From assembly GCA_964384595.1 (NCBI GenBank), contig CAYLLY010000004.1, positions 1-64,000 of the forward strand: DNA of 64,000 nt. The letters are read 5' to 3'. The notes under the pieces were generated by a model. The model was not told the origin of the DNA, did no database searches, and was given only the letters and a program-made list of their open reading frames with translations. This document shows, piece after piece, positions 27,492-36,857 of the stretch (positions are counted from its first letter, which is position 1; every line of letters starts with the position of its first letter). This DNA comes from SCTG01 sp964384595. GTDB taxonomy: Bacteria; Nitrospirota; Nitrospiria; Nitrospirales; NS-4. A program made the position numbers and the translations under genes.

Positions 27492-28692
27492 GTTTCCCCT
27501 GCCACACGGCGCCGTATAGGTGCTCGATCGCCCGGACCATCGACCCGGCATCGAATCGCTCGCCCACGCGTTTCTTCCCTGCATTCCCGTATGCGGCCAT
27601 CCGCCGGCGGTCCCGCAACAGTGTCAACATCGCGGCGGCCAGCGCCCTCTCGTCCTGCGGCGGAACCAGCAAGCCGTTCGTTCCCTCGACGACGAGGTCC
27701 GGGATGCCGCCGACGCGGGTAGCAACCACCGGCAATCCCGCCGCCATCGCCTCGACCAGTGCCCGCCCCATGCCCTCGTTGAGCGAAGGAAAGACAAAGA
27801 GATCCAACGCCGCCAGGCAATCAGGGATGTCTTGCCGCATCCCCAGAAACTTGAGATGGGAGGCCACGCCCAACGCGTTTCCCAGTTGCGCAAGCTCGCC
27901 GCGAAGCGGCCCATCACCCACAAACACAAAACAGGTCTCGGGGAGCTCAGCCACCACATGCGGGACGGCCCTGATCAGCCAAGCATGGCCCTTGATCGGG
28001 ACCAACCGTCCCACCGTCCCGACGACCGGCCCACCCGCAGGCAGCCCCAGTTCCTTCCTTTTCATCGCGGGATCCGCGCCAACCGACCTGAACGCCGCGA
28101 GGGTAATGCCGCTCGGGATCGTCACGAACTTGTCCGCTCCCGCAATCCCGAGACGGACGTGCTCTTCTCGCCCCCGATCCGTCAAGGTCACGATCCGATC
28201 CGTGATCCGGCCCAGCGCACGTTCGAGCAGCCGAATCAGCCAGCTCATCACCGGCCCGTAGTAGCCGTAAAAAATGTGCCCGTGGGGTGTATGGACCACC
28301 ACCGGCGTACCGGCCAGCCACGCCGCGATTCTGCCGATGGCGCCTGCTTTGGATGTATGCGTGTGGACGATATCGGGCCGTTCGCGCCGCAGCAGGCGCC
28401 ATAGCGACAGCGTCGCACGCGCATCCTTCAGCGGTCTGACCTCGCGCACCAACTCCGGCACTTCAAAAAGCCTCACCCCGGCTCGGCAAAGCTCCTCCCT
28501 GTCCTTCTCCGCACAGGACGCCTCTTCCGCTGTCTGCGCCTCCGCCCGCCCATAGACCACGCCCACACGAAACCGGCTTCGGTCATGCCCGATCGCCGTC
28601 AGGAACGTGTTGCGCGCCGACCCTCCTTGATCGAGCCGCGTAATGATGTGGACGACAGATTGTCGGCCGTCCTGGGAAGATCGGTCCGTCAT
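27478..28692 (-). CDS. Glycosyltransferase family 4
   Basis: A 404-residue GT-B retaining glycosyltransferase. The N-terminal acceptor domain starts VVHIITRLDQGGSARN and includes HTHTSKAGAIGR. The C-terminal donor domain has VGTVGRLVPIKGH, FVFVGDGPLRGEL and the E-x7-E motif in NEGMGRALVEAMAAGLPVVA. These features fit a GT4 enzyme adding a hexose or N-acetylhexosamine to a lipid-linked glycan at the inner face of the membrane. The ATG at 28692 is chosen from homology; the frame stays open far upstream only as antisense-like GC-rich sequence. It overlaps the neighbouring GT4 stop by one base. Confidence 0.88.
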   Translation of the reverse strand: MTDRSSQDGRQSVVHIITRLDQGGSARNTFLTAIGHDRSRFRVGVVYGRAEAQTAEEASCAEKDREELCRAGVRLFEVPELVREVRPLKDARATLSLWRLLRRERPDIVHTHTSKAGAIGRIAAWLAGTPVVVHTPHGHIFYGYYGPVMSWLIRLLERALGRITDRIVTLTDRGREEHVRLGIAGADKFVTIPSGITLAAFRSVGADPAMKRKELGLPAGGPVVGTVGRLVPIKGHAWLIRAVPHVVAELPETCFVFVGDGPLRGELAQLGNALGVASHLKFLGMRQDIPDCLAALDLFVFPSLNEGMGRALVEAMAAGLPVVATRVGGIPDLVVEGTNGLLVPPQDERALAAAMLTLLRDRRRMAAYGNAGKKRVGERFDAGSMVRAIEHLYGAVWQGKHAAV

Positions 28693-29918
28693 CAATGAGA
28701 GACCATCGCGTGAAGGCCGAATGCCTCGGGCAGGATGGCCTCGATCCGCTCGCAGTGATGTTCCCACGTATAGTCGCGCAGCACGAGGGCGCGGCATTCC
28801 GCCGACAACCGCTCGCGCAACGCCGGGTCGGCCGTCAGCCGACGGTGCAGATCGGCAATACCGGATGCCAGCGACGCGGCGTCGGAGCCCGCCGCGATGA
28901 AAGACGGGTCGAGCTTGCCCAGAATCTCCTCCGTCGCTCCGACCGGAGTTCCGAGCACCGGCGTCCCTGAAGCCAAGGCTTCCACCGTGACCAGCCCAAA
29001 ACCTTCGAGTTGAGCCGTCGGCAACACAAACACGTCGGCAGCCCGGTAATAACCGGGCAATGCGTCCTCCGGCACAAACCCGAGCAGCCGGACGCACTCT
29101 TCCAGCCTCAACGCTTTCACCAGCGCATCCAGTTCCGCATGGAGAGGCCCGCTCCCGCCGATCAGCAATCTGATCCGGGGAATCGCAGCGCTCAGGCGGG
29201 CCATCGCGTGGATCAGCGCGCCAAGCCCCATTCGAGGCTGTAAATTGCGAACCGTGAAGAGGATGAACTCGCCGTCGGCCAAGCCGAGCGCGGCCCGGAT
29301 CGCCCGCCGGTCGGGCGCCGGACAAAACATTTCCGTGTCGACCCCGCCGGGCACCACGCGGACGCGATCGTCCATGATGTGGTGGCATGCCGTCACCCGC
29401 CGTCGCATGAATTCGCTCAGGACAACGATGCGCTGCGCCCGTTGCAGCGCCATCCGCTCGATCCACTTTCTGGCCGTGGACTGGCAGCGATACCACACCC
29501 ACCCCATCACGCCGGACGGCGGCCGGTTCCGCGTCTCGAACTCCTCGTGCGCGAGCGAGAGGCAGACGTAGACGGCCGGGATCCGCAGGAATGCTCTGAG
29601 GACGGCCAACCCCGGCAAGGCTTGATGGACCAGCAGGACGTCCGGCTGGTTCTCGCGCGCCATCGTCGTGAACACGTGCCGCGCGTTCCGCATGGACGAG
29701 ATCAAAAACGCGATCGGGCCGCGGCGCGCTACAGGGTACCGGCGCTCCGCGATCCCTCCGACGACGATCCGCTCTTCCTTTTCCCCTTCCGGGAGCCTCG
29801 TCAGGAGACGGACCGTGTGGCCGCGTTCCGCAAGGCCTTGCGCCTGCTCGCGCAACACCCGCTCCGCCCCACCGATGACCTGCGCCATGGAGACTTCGGC
29901 GACCATCACGATGTTCAC
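28692..29918 (-). CDS. Glycosyltransferase family 4
   Basis: A 408-residue GT4 protein. N-terminal domain: VNIVMVAEVSMAQVIGGAERV with the donor/acceptor glycine loop. C-terminal domain: FTVRNLQPRMGLGALIHAM, LLIGGSGPLHAEL and E-x7-E in LEGFGLVTVEALASGTPV. GTG at 29918 is preferred because it overlaps the AsnB stop as GTGA and has GGAGG ten bases upstream. An in-frame GTG at 29939 would add seven residues. Substrate unknown. Confidence 0.88.
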   Translation of the reverse strand: MNIVMVAEVSMAQVIGGAERVLREQAQGLAERGHTVRLLTRLPEGEKEERIVVGGIAERRYPVARRGPIAFLISSMRNARHVFTTMARENQPDVLLVHQALPGLAVLRAFLRIPAVYVCLSLAHEEFETRNRPPSGVMGWVWYRCQSTARKWIERMALQRAQRIVVLSEFMRRRVTACHHIMDDRVRVVPGGVDTEMFCPAPDRRAIRAALGLADGEFILFTVRNLQPRMGLGALIHAMARLSAAIPRIRLLIGGSGPLHAELDALVKALRLEECVRLLGFVPEDALPGYYRAADVFVLPTAQLEGFGLVTVEALASGTPVLGTPVGATEEILGKLDPSFIAAGSDAASLASGIADLHRRLTADPALRERLSAECRALVLRDYTWEHHCERIEAILPEAFGLHAMVSH

Positions 29919-31798
29919 ACCGAACGGCCCTCCACGCACAGCCGCTGCCAGATCTCCAAGACCAGGAGCGCATGGATTTGGTCCTTAAAATTCCGGCGAC
30001 CCGATTCATGCTCGTCCAACAGCCAACGGACATACGGATAGCGAACAAAGCCGCGGTCGGCGACGGCCTGCTCCGACAGAAGCTCCCGGACCATGTCCTT
30101 CAGGTCGGCCTTGAACCAGCGCGCCAGTGGGATCATGAATCCTTGCTTCGGCCTGGCCAGGATTTCGTCCGGGAGGTGCGCGCGCAGTGCCCGCTTCAAA
30201 AAGGACTTCAGTCGGCGGTCGCGGAACCGCTCCCTGGACGGGAGGCCCATGGCGAACTGGGCTAAGACGTGATCGCAGAACGGCACCCGGACCTCCAGCG
30301 AATGCGCCATGCTCATCCGATCCCCTAATACCAGTAGATCGTCCGGCAGGTAGGTCTGCAGATCGAGCGCCATCGCATGCTCGGCGGGATCGGAGGAATG
30401 CCATTCACGGAACATTCGGGCGTACTCGGACTCAGGCCTCGCCATGCCTGCCGACGCGCGCACCTCCGGCGTGAACGCCTCATCGCCCCATTCGGGCGGA
30501 AGGTATGTGATCCAGCGCAGGTATCGTTCTTCGGGAGCGAGACCGCCCGCACTCAGAAATCTCCGGATACGGCCGGGCCAATTATCGGCGTGCGCGGACT
30601 CCGGGATCCACCGACTCGCCGTGGCCAGGCCCTGACGCAAGGAAGGCGGCAGCCGATCATACACCGCGCCGGCGCGCAGACCCAGGTAGCGGGGATACCC
30701 TCCGAATAACTCATCCCCTCCATGACCGGCCAGCGCTACCGTCACGGTACGGCGCGCGACCTGAGAGATCAAATAGTTCGGAATGGCGGAGGAGTCGGCA
30801 AACGGCTCATCGAAGGACTGGACGATGCGGGGCAGCAGGCGCACGGCGTCCGGCTCCACGATTTCCTCATGATGGTCGGTCCCGAATCGATTCGCGACGA
30901 GCCGGGCGTACGCCAATTCGTTGTATGTCCCGTCCTGGACGCCATACCCGATCGTGAAGGTCTTCATGGGGGTTCCCGACACCTGGCGCATCATGGCGAC
31001 CAGGACGCTGGAGTCCATTCCACCGCTCAGGAAGATCCCCAGGGGCACATCACTGATCAGGTGGAGCCGCACCGTCTCTTTCAGATGCGCCAGGAGCCGC
31101 TCTTCGGCTTCCCTCCCGTCAAGCGCGGCCGCCGCCGGGTCAGGCGTCAGCGACCAATAGCGCCGCAGCCTCAACCGGCCGCGCGCGAAGGTCAGGGTGT
31201 GGCCGGGCGGCACCTGACGGATCCCTTCGAAGATCGTCGCCGGGGACGGCACGTACAGGAACATCAGAAACTGGCGGAGCGCCGCGGTGTCGACCGTGCC
31301 TCCCACCCCGCCGGCCAGCAGGGCTTTGATTTCCGAGGCGAACCACAACTGCCCGCCCCGCACGGCGTAGAAGAGCGGCTTGATCCCGAGCCGGTCACGC
31401 GCGAGCAGGAGGACCTGCCGTTCGCGGTCCCAGAGCGCGAACGCGAACATGCCGCGCAGGCGCTCCACGCAGTCCTCACCGTGCTCCTCGTACAGATGCA
31501 CCAGCACCTCGGTATCGGACTTCGTCGTGAACCGATGTCCGCGGGCCGCCAGATCCTCGCGCAGTTCCTGGAAATTGTAGATTTCCCCGTTCATCACCAC
31601 GCAGACCGTTCCGGTCTCGTTCCAGATCGGCTGGCGGCCGCCGGCCACGTCAATGACGCTGAGCCGGCGCATGGCCAGACTGACCGTCTCGTCCACATAG
31701 CGGCCTTCATCGTCCGGCCCCCGATGGACCAAACTCCCGACCATTCGGGCCAAGCGCTCATCATCGCGAACCCCGCTGAACCCGCAAATCCCGCACAT
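29915..31798 (-). CDS. asnB: Asparagine synthetase B-like glutamine amidotransferase
   Basis: A 627-residue class II amidotransferase. Cys2 of MCGICGF is the glutaminase nucleophile, and HRGPDDEG and NGEIYNF complete the N-terminal domain. The synthetase domain has the ATP pyrophosphatase loop LSGGMDSSVLVAMM near residue 260 and GHGGDELFGGYPRY near 345. In polysaccharide loci such enzymes often amidate uronic acids in the glycan instead of making free asparagine, and that is the favoured role here, though sequence alone does not decide. The start is taken at the second of two ATG codons, which puts the cysteine at position 2. Confidence 0.9.
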   Translation of the reverse strand: MCGICGFSGVRDDERLARMVGSLVHRGPDDEGRYVDETVSLAMRRLSVIDVAGGRQPIWNETGTVCVVMNGEIYNFQELREDLAARGHRFTTKSDTEVLVHLYEEHGEDCVERLRGMFAFALWDRERQVLLLARDRLGIKPLFYAVRGGQLWFASEIKALLAGGVGGTVDTAALRQFLMFLYVPSPATIFEGIRQVPPGHTLTFARGRLRLRRYWSLTPDPAAAALDGREAEERLLAHLKETVRLHLISDVPLGIFLSGGMDSSVLVAMMRQVSGTPMKTFTIGYGVQDGTYNELAYARLVANRFGTDHHEEIVEPDAVRLLPRIVQSFDEPFADSSAIPNYLISQVARRTVTVALAGHGGDELFGGYPRYLGLRAGAVYDRLPPSLRQGLATASRWIPESAHADNWPGRIRRFLSAGGLAPEERYLRWITYLPPEWGDEAFTPEVRASAGMARPESEYARMFREWHSSDPAEHAMALDLQTYLPDDLLVLGDRMSMAHSLEVRVPFCDHVLAQFAMGLPSRERFRDRRLKSFLKRALRAHLPDEILARPKQGFMIPLARWFKADLKDMVRELLSEQAVADRGFVRYPYVRWLLDEHESGRRNFKDQIHALLVLEIWQRLCVEGRSV

Positions 31799-31831
31799 CA
31801 CGCCTTCCCCTTCCGCTGCGCCCGCCTGCCG

Positions 31832-32014
31832 CTACTCCGTGGTCTTTTCGATGCGCTGCTCGCGAGTGATATCCTTCGGCTCATAGACACCGGGAGCGTA
31901 CGAATAAAACGACTCGATGAGCCGGCTCAACCCCATGGCCGCCAGCGCGGCCAGCACGCTGAATACCACCACGAGCCCCCAGAACTTCACGGGCGATGGC
32001 TTTCTCCAAGGCAT
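31832..32014 (-). CDS. Small single-span membrane protein, 60 aa
   Basis: A short protein with a basic N-terminus (MPWRKPSPVK), one transmembrane segment at about residues 11-31 (FWGLVVVFSVLAALAAMGLS) and a charged C-terminal tail of about 28 residues outside. It lies between asnB and a GT4 gene on the same strand, with 33 and 198 bases to its neighbours. It may be an accessory of the glycan assembly complex; no family is recognised. The frame upstream of 32014 shows no coding character. Confidence 0.5.
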   Translation of the reverse strand: MPWRKPSPVKFWGLVVVFSVLAALAAMGLSRLIESFYSYAPGVYEPKDITREQRIEKTTE

Positions 32015-32168
32015 CGTTATGGCCACACGAGAAAGGGAGCTTTGGCGGCCATGACTGTAGCGGCCACAAAGAGGCAGTGGGACAGCGACAACGCATCGGC
32101 GGGAACGTGATGGACATCCTGCAGCCGGTCCTTCATACGCATACGTGCCTAGGGAATGCCTCCAGAGC

Positions 32169-32197
32169 ACAGTACGACGGAGTGGCCGGAAGGTCAA
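32169..32197 (-). promoter_or_regulatory. Possible internal promoter before the 60-aa/asnB genes
   Basis: Minus strand: TTGACC (32197-32192), 17-base spacer, TACTGT (32174-32169). It lies in the 198-base gap between a GT4 gene and the small membrane-protein gene, the largest gap inside the glycan locus. It would give a leader of about 150 bases. The -10 match is weak. Confidence 0.3.
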
Positions 32198-32212
32198 GGG
32201 GATCGAACTCCC

Positions 32213-33316
32213 TCATCGTCTGCGACCCACCTTGCGCAGCAGTGCCACGACGCGCCCGGCGGTCAGCTCGAGCGTGAACGCCTCGGCCCGCGCGAGTCCT
32301 TGCCGCCGCATATGCTCGCGCATGTCCGACTGAGAGAGCGCCCTAGTCATGGCTTCCGCTATCGCGGAAACGTTTTCCGGATCAAACAAAACCGCCGCAT
32401 CCCCGACCACTTCCGGGATCGCGGCCCGATTCGACGCCGCAACCGGCGTGCCACAAGCCATCGCCTCCAATGCCGGAAGACCAAACCCTTCTTCACAAGA
32501 CGGAAGGACGAACAGGGCGCATCCGCTGTAGACAGCCGGCAGGTGCGCATCTTCGATCAAACCCGGAAAAAGAACGCGATCGGCTACGCCCAGGCGTCGG
32601 GCCAGGCATTCAAGGTCGTTCCGGTGCTCCCGATCACCTCCGGCGAGTACCAGTTGGTGCGTGCCCTTGAGCTCCTTGTCGAGACACGCATACGCCTGAA
32701 TCAGCCGTGGAACGTTTTTGTGGGGAAGGAAATTCCCGACAAAGAGGATGTAGGGCGGAACAATCCCGTATCGTTTCGTCACCTCGTCGGTCAGGGCTTC
32801 CCGCTTGAATTCGGCCCCGAGCGCGACCGGGATGACGGTCACTTTGGCCGCGCGCACGCCGAGCATTTCCACAATGGCCCGTTTCGTATATTCCGAATCC
32901 GCAATGACGGCGTCGGCCCGCGCCGCATACAATCGCGCCAGGTGGGTCATGACGGCAACGTAAACCGGACGCCCATCTCCAGGGTAGCGGATAAAGAAGA
33001 GGTCGTGGACCGTGATGACGACGGGACAGGGAGCCATCAGCGGGCATTTGTAGTAGGGCGAAAGAAAAACCGAAATCCGGTCTTGAACAAGACGGCGCGG
33101 AAGACTGAATTGATCGACCCATGGTGTCCAGGCGCCGGGCAGGCGGCGACCGCTCACCCCCGGCAACCTGACGGGAAGGCTGGTTGTCTCATCTCCGTAG
33201 ACGAGGCACTCGAGACCTTCATTCGCCGCCGCGCGCAACACCTCAACCAGGTAGCGGCCGATCCCGGTTCGCCTGCCGCTGACCAGTTCGCGGCCGTCCA
33301 CGCCGATCCGCATCAT
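32213..33316 (-). CDS. Glycosyltransferase family 4 (mannosyltransferase-like)
   Basis: A 367-residue GT4. It opens RIGVDGRELVSGRRTGIGRYL, a pattern of WbaZ/MtfB-type mannosyl- or rhamnosyltransferases. Further marks are VITVHDLFFIRYP, ADAVIADSEYTKR, YILFVGNFLPHKN and E-x7-E in CEEGFGLPALEAMACGTPVA. Start ATG at 33316 overlaps the upstream stop as ATGA. It probably transfers a deoxyhexose or mannose to the growing lipid-linked unit; the sugar cannot be fixed from sequence. Confidence 0.88.
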   Translation of the reverse strand: MMRIGVDGRELVSGRRTGIGRYLVEVLRAAANEGLECLVYGDETTSLPVRLPGVSGRRLPGAWTPWVDQFSLPRRLVQDRISVFLSPYYKCPLMAPCPVVITVHDLFFIRYPGDGRPVYVAVMTHLARLYAARADAVIADSEYTKRAIVEMLGVRAAKVTVIPVALGAEFKREALTDEVTKRYGIVPPYILFVGNFLPHKNVPRLIQAYACLDKELKGTHQLVLAGGDREHRNDLECLARRLGVADRVLFPGLIEDAHLPAVYSGCALFVLPSCEEGFGLPALEAMACGTPVAASNRAAIPEVVGDAAVLFDPENVSAIAEAMTRALSQSDMREHMRRQGLARAEAFTLELTAGRVVALLRKVGRRR

Positions 33317-34626
33317 GCGCGGGACGGGTCCGAAATCGGAGGTTTGCGCGCCTTGAAAATCATTTCGCAGAACCCGACGTACTGACAGTCCACAATCTCA
33401 TACCCTTGCGCGAGAAGCCGTCCCGCCAAGTCATCCCGGTCATAATGGGTGATATGCTCATGCGCATAGGCGCCCGGCAGCACTTTCCCATAGACCCACT
33501 CGATGGCCCACCAAAGCCAGCGGCCGTAGTCCGGTGTCCCCACAATCAATGTTCCCCCTGGCCGTAGGACACGCCACATCTCCGTCCAGATCTCAGACGA
33601 ATCAGGCACATGCTCGATTACTTCCGAATTGATGACCGTGGAGAAGGCGGCATCGTGGAAGGGCAGGGAGTCGCAGCTCCCTCGAACCAACAGGTTATGG
33701 CACGGTTTCAGCCAGCGCAACTTGTTCTGGAGGATGTCCAGTCCGACCGCGGCGGGCAGATCCAGGATGATCCGGCTGGACCCGCAGCCGATGTCCAGTA
33801 CATCCTTCCGGCCGTCCAGGTAGCCGAGGACGATCCGATGCCGCGTCTGTTGCCAGTACCGCTGGAGCCAGATCGGGCTGTCGAATGCACGGTAGTCGTA
33901 ATCGGCCGACTCCACGGAGTTCCGCAGCCTCCACATCCGCACCAGCGTCTTCAGGAACGCCAGGCCGAACTTGAAAAGCCGCACGTGCGAACTGCCGGAG
34001 CCTCGCGCCATGTAATGGAACGGCACTTCGAGTATCCGCCACCCCTCCGCATGTACGCGAATCAGTACCTCCTCCAATATGTCGAAGTCTTGTGCTGCCA
34101 GCGCCATTCCCGCTAACACTTCACGGCGATACATGCGAAACCCGCTGGACAAATCGCGTATCGGCAATGACAGAACCCGGCCGTAGGTCCGGTTCAAAAT
34201 ATGGCTCAGCAGCCTCCGGAACCACCCCATGTCGGCCCGCCCCCCGGGCACGTAACGCGATGCGATCAAGACCTCGGCCTCATCCCGACGTCGCCAGAAT
34301 TCTTCCAGGAAGACCGGACGGTGTGACAGGTCGGCATCCATCGTGACAATGTAGGGCGCGGCGGTGGCGGCAAAACCCGCCCGGAGCGCTCCGCCATACC
34401 CGGGCTCTGTTTGGAGGATCACGCGTGCCCCTCGTTTTTCGGCGGCGTCACGCGTTCCATCTCGGGACCCGCCATCGACCACAACGATTTCCGCCGTGAT
34501 TCCCATCCCGACGACCACTTCCTTGAGCGCCGGAAGCAAGAGGTCGAGGTTTTCCTTTTCGTTCAAGGCCGGGATCACGATCGCGATCTCGGGCGCGCGT
34601 GCCGTCTGATCGGCCGGACGTGTCAT
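33313..34626 (-). CDS. Bifunctional glycosyltransferase family 2 - SAM methyltransferase fusion
   Basis: A 437-residue protein of two domains. Residues about 12-240 form a GT2 domain of the dolichol-phosphate-mannose-synthase type: IVIPALNEKENLDLLLPAL, VVVDGGSRDGT, TMDADLSHRP, then SRYVPGGRADMGWFRRLLS. Residues about 262-430 form a class I methyltransferase with VLDIGCGSSRIILDL near 275, INSEVIEHVPD near 335 and VLRPGGTLIVGTPD near 354. The first domain likely makes a polyprenyl-phosphate sugar or extends the glycan. The second may methylate a sugar. Both ends overlap neighbouring genes by four bases. Confidence 0.85.
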   Translation of the reverse strand: MTRPADQTARAPEIAIVIPALNEKENLDLLLPALKEVVVGMGITAEIVVVDGGSRDGTRDAAEKRGARVILQTEPGYGGALRAGFAATAAPYIVTMDADLSHRPVFLEEFWRRRDEAEVLIASRYVPGGRADMGWFRRLLSHILNRTYGRVLSLPIRDLSSGFRMYRREVLAGMALAAQDFDILEEVLIRVHAEGWRILEVPFHYMARGSGSSHVRLFKFGLAFLKTLVRMWRLRNSVESADYDYRAFDSPIWLQRYWQQTRHRIVLGYLDGRKDVLDIGCGSSRIILDLPAAVGLDILQNKLRWLKPCHNLLVRGSCDSLPFHDAAFSTVINSEVIEHVPDSSEIWTEMWRVLRPGGTLIVGTPDYGRWLWWAIEWVYGKVLPGAYAHEHITHYDRDDLAGRLLAQGYEIVDCQYVGFCEMIFKARKPPISDPSRA

Positions 34627-36815
34627 GCGTCAACTCGCGCTGAAGCGCGGAGACGCCCGACAAGAATCCACGCCAGACCTGCCACGCCCACAAGCTTGCC
34701 CGCCGCCAGCAACGACAGCGCCCCCTGGTGAAACGCCGGAAACTGCTCCAACGAATAGCGACTCCCCAGCAGCAGAATGGCCGCAACCAGCACGACGAGG
34801 TCCCTGGCCCGCATCCGCTCGATGGAGTCGCTCAACAACAGGAGCATCAGCGGCAGGAGGAGGATGACCAGGTGATGTTCCTCCGTCACCGGAGACAGCA
34901 GGAGGACCGCGCACAACCCTAACCCCCAGGTCCAGTCGAGCGTGGACAAGTCCGACGTCGGTGTTCTGGGCATAGCCCGCGCGAACACGCCCAGGAACAG
35001 GGCATCCAGCGCCAGCGTCAGTCCATCTGCGAGCAGCCGGCCGTCGCCTGGGGCGGCTAGCAACCGGTGAACCGTCCCGCGTGGCGAAATATTTGCGGTC
35101 CAGGTGGCCAGATAATCCGGCAAGGCCGTCACGTACCGGACATACTCAACATGGTGCGACGGACCCAGCGCAAGGACGCCCACACTCAGACCGAGCGCGG
35201 CGAGAGCCAGCGCCCGGAAACTGACCTGACGATATCCGATCCACCAGAGCAGCGGGAGCAGGAGCGCATACTGAATCTTGCTATGGACAACCACCGCTAT
35301 CGCCACAGCCGACATCCACGGCCGTTCCGAGCGCAGCCCCCACCACACCACCGTCAGCAGCAACAACAGCCAGATGTTGGATTGCCCCAGCGCCAGGCTT
35401 TCCATCAGCGGCTGATAATTCAGCATCACGAACAGTGCCACGGCCACCTGGGTCGGCGACGCCTCCCCGTACCGATGGATGCAGAGCCAGAGCACGAGCA
35501 CAAGGCACGCCTGGCTTGCGAGCAACCACCCGATCGCCGCGGCGCGAAACGGGAGATAGACCCATGGCTGCATGAACAGATAGAACAGCGGCGGGTAATT
35601 GGCCGCGGCGCCGGCCCGCCGAAGATTGAGCATTGCGTCGACCGCCCCCACAGCCTGAGGATCAAACGGATTCATGCCGAGCGAGACGACGGTGGCATAC
35701 GTATAATAGTGGGCAAAATCGATGAAGGGGGCCTCGACCACAAGCTTGACGAGATCGTGGCCATACCGGAACAGGCTGAACACGACGACGACCGCCAGCA
35801 GCAACAGAAACGCGTGAGTCCCCGAACGCGCCGAGCGCTCGGCCGTCTGAGGTACAATCGCCCGAACCGCTTCAAGGCAGGCGGCACATGCGGAGGCCCG
35901 GTTCAGCAACGCTTCCTCGCGCTGCGAGAGCAGCCACGACGCCACGCGATACAAAAGGCGACGGATTTCCAACTCCCGTAAGGCGATCCAGCGGGCCATC
36001 GATCCGCCCCACACGGGAAAATGCTTGTCGAAGTACAGAATCCGGCTCTTGTACGCTTCGCAGAGCATCCGCTCCGGAACCTGCTCCGTACTCTTCCCCC
36101 AACTATGTATGACGGACGGTTCTGCCAGGTACCGCACCCGGCACCCTGCCTCCCCGATTCGCTTGCACAGGTCCACGTCCTCACTGTACATAAAAAACCG
36201 CTCGTCGAACCCTCCACACGACAGGAAGAGGTCCCGCCGAACCAGCATGCACATCCCTCCTCCCCATGCCACATCACGTGTGCGCAGATGCGCCTTCAGG
36301 GTCGCGCGCAGCAGCCAACGATGGAGCGCCGGGCGACGGTACACGGCATACCGCAGAGAAGAGAGAAAGAACAGGTCGCCGAGCTGGGACCAGGGAGACG
36401 GGAACGACTCGTGCACGGACGGCTGCAGGGAGCCGTCCGGGTTCAGAATTCGGCACAGGACCATTCCGATTGCGGGGTCTCGATCCAGTTCGGCAACCAT
36501 GGAAGGAAGTGAACCGGGCTGCAATTCACAGTCGCTGCCAAGAATCAACAAGGTCCTGCCCCGGCTGACCTTCGCTCCGATATTGCTGGCCCGTCCGAAG
36601 CCGACGTTTTCACCGTTTTGAACTATCCGCACGTGGGGAAACTCCTCGGCCAGCATCGCCTGGGTCCCGTCAGTCGAGCCGTTGTCAACTACGACGATCT
36701 CGAAGGTCCGCTTCTCAGCCGCTCCGGGGACGGCGCGAAGGCATCTGGCCAGGTAGTCCCGCGTGTTCCAACTGACGATGAGGATCGAAATATCTGGAAT
36801 GGGGTCGCGCGTCAT
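34623..36815 (-). CDS. Glycosyltransferase family 2 fused to multi-spanning GT87-like membrane domain
   Basis: A protein of about 730 residues. Residues 10-250 are a GT2 rhamnosyltransferase-like domain: ISILIVSWNTRDYLARCL, VVDNGSTDGTQAM, GRASNIGAK, LILGSDCEL, and GFDERFFMYSEDVDLC. From about residue 335 onward are ten or so transmembrane segments with FIDFAHYYTYA near the first loop, resembling GT87/DUF2029 polyprenol-phosphate-dependent mannosyltransferases. The two domains are usually separate proteins. ATG 36815 is preferred to a TTG 12 bases upstream. It is followed by the GT2-methyltransferase gene with an ATGA overlap. Confidence 0.85.
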   Translation of the reverse strand: MTRDPIPDISILIVSWNTRDYLARCLRAVPGAAEKRTFEIVVVDNGSTDGTQAMLAEEFPHVRIVQNGENVGFGRASNIGAKVSRGRTLLILGSDCELQPGSLPSMVAELDRDPAIGMVLCRILNPDGSLQPSVHESFPSPWSQLGDLFFLSSLRYAVYRRPALHRWLLRATLKAHLRTRDVAWGGGMCMLVRRDLFLSCGGFDERFFMYSEDVDLCKRIGEAGCRVRYLAEPSVIHSWGKSTEQVPERMLCEAYKSRILYFDKHFPVWGGSMARWIALRELEIRRLLYRVASWLLSQREEALLNRASACAACLEAVRAIVPQTAERSARSGTHAFLLLLAVVVVFSLFRYGHDLVKLVVEAPFIDFAHYYTYATVVSLGMNPFDPQAVGAVDAMLNLRRAGAAANYPPLFYLFMQPWVYLPFRAAAIGWLLASQACLVLVLWLCIHRYGEASPTQVAVALFVMLNYQPLMESLALGQSNIWLLLLLTVVWWGLRSERPWMSAVAIAVVVHSKIQYALLLPLLWWIGYRQVSFRALALAALGLSVGVLALGPSHHVEYVRYVTALPDYLATWTANISPRGTVHRLLAAPGDGRLLADGLTLALDALFLGVFARAMPRTPTSDLSTLDWTWGLGLCAVLLLSPVTEEHHLVILLLPLMLLLLSDSIERMRARDLVVLVAAILLLGSRYSLEQFPAFHQGALSLLAAGKLVGVAGLAWILVGRLRASARVDA

Positions 36816-36857
36816 CAGCGATTCCAATCGGACTGGGTCCCCGGTCCGCAGCGAGCC

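Noticed and set aside
27478..30048. An 856-codon minus-strand frame that would extend the GT4 gene ending at 27478
   Set aside because: Only the part from 28692 resembles a glycosyltransferase. The rest covers another GT4 gene in a different frame and is arginine/glycine-rich shadow sequence.
30722..32110. Plus-strand open frame of 462 codons opposite asnB
   Set aside because: Antisense to a complete AsnB with all catalytic motifs; no domain seen.
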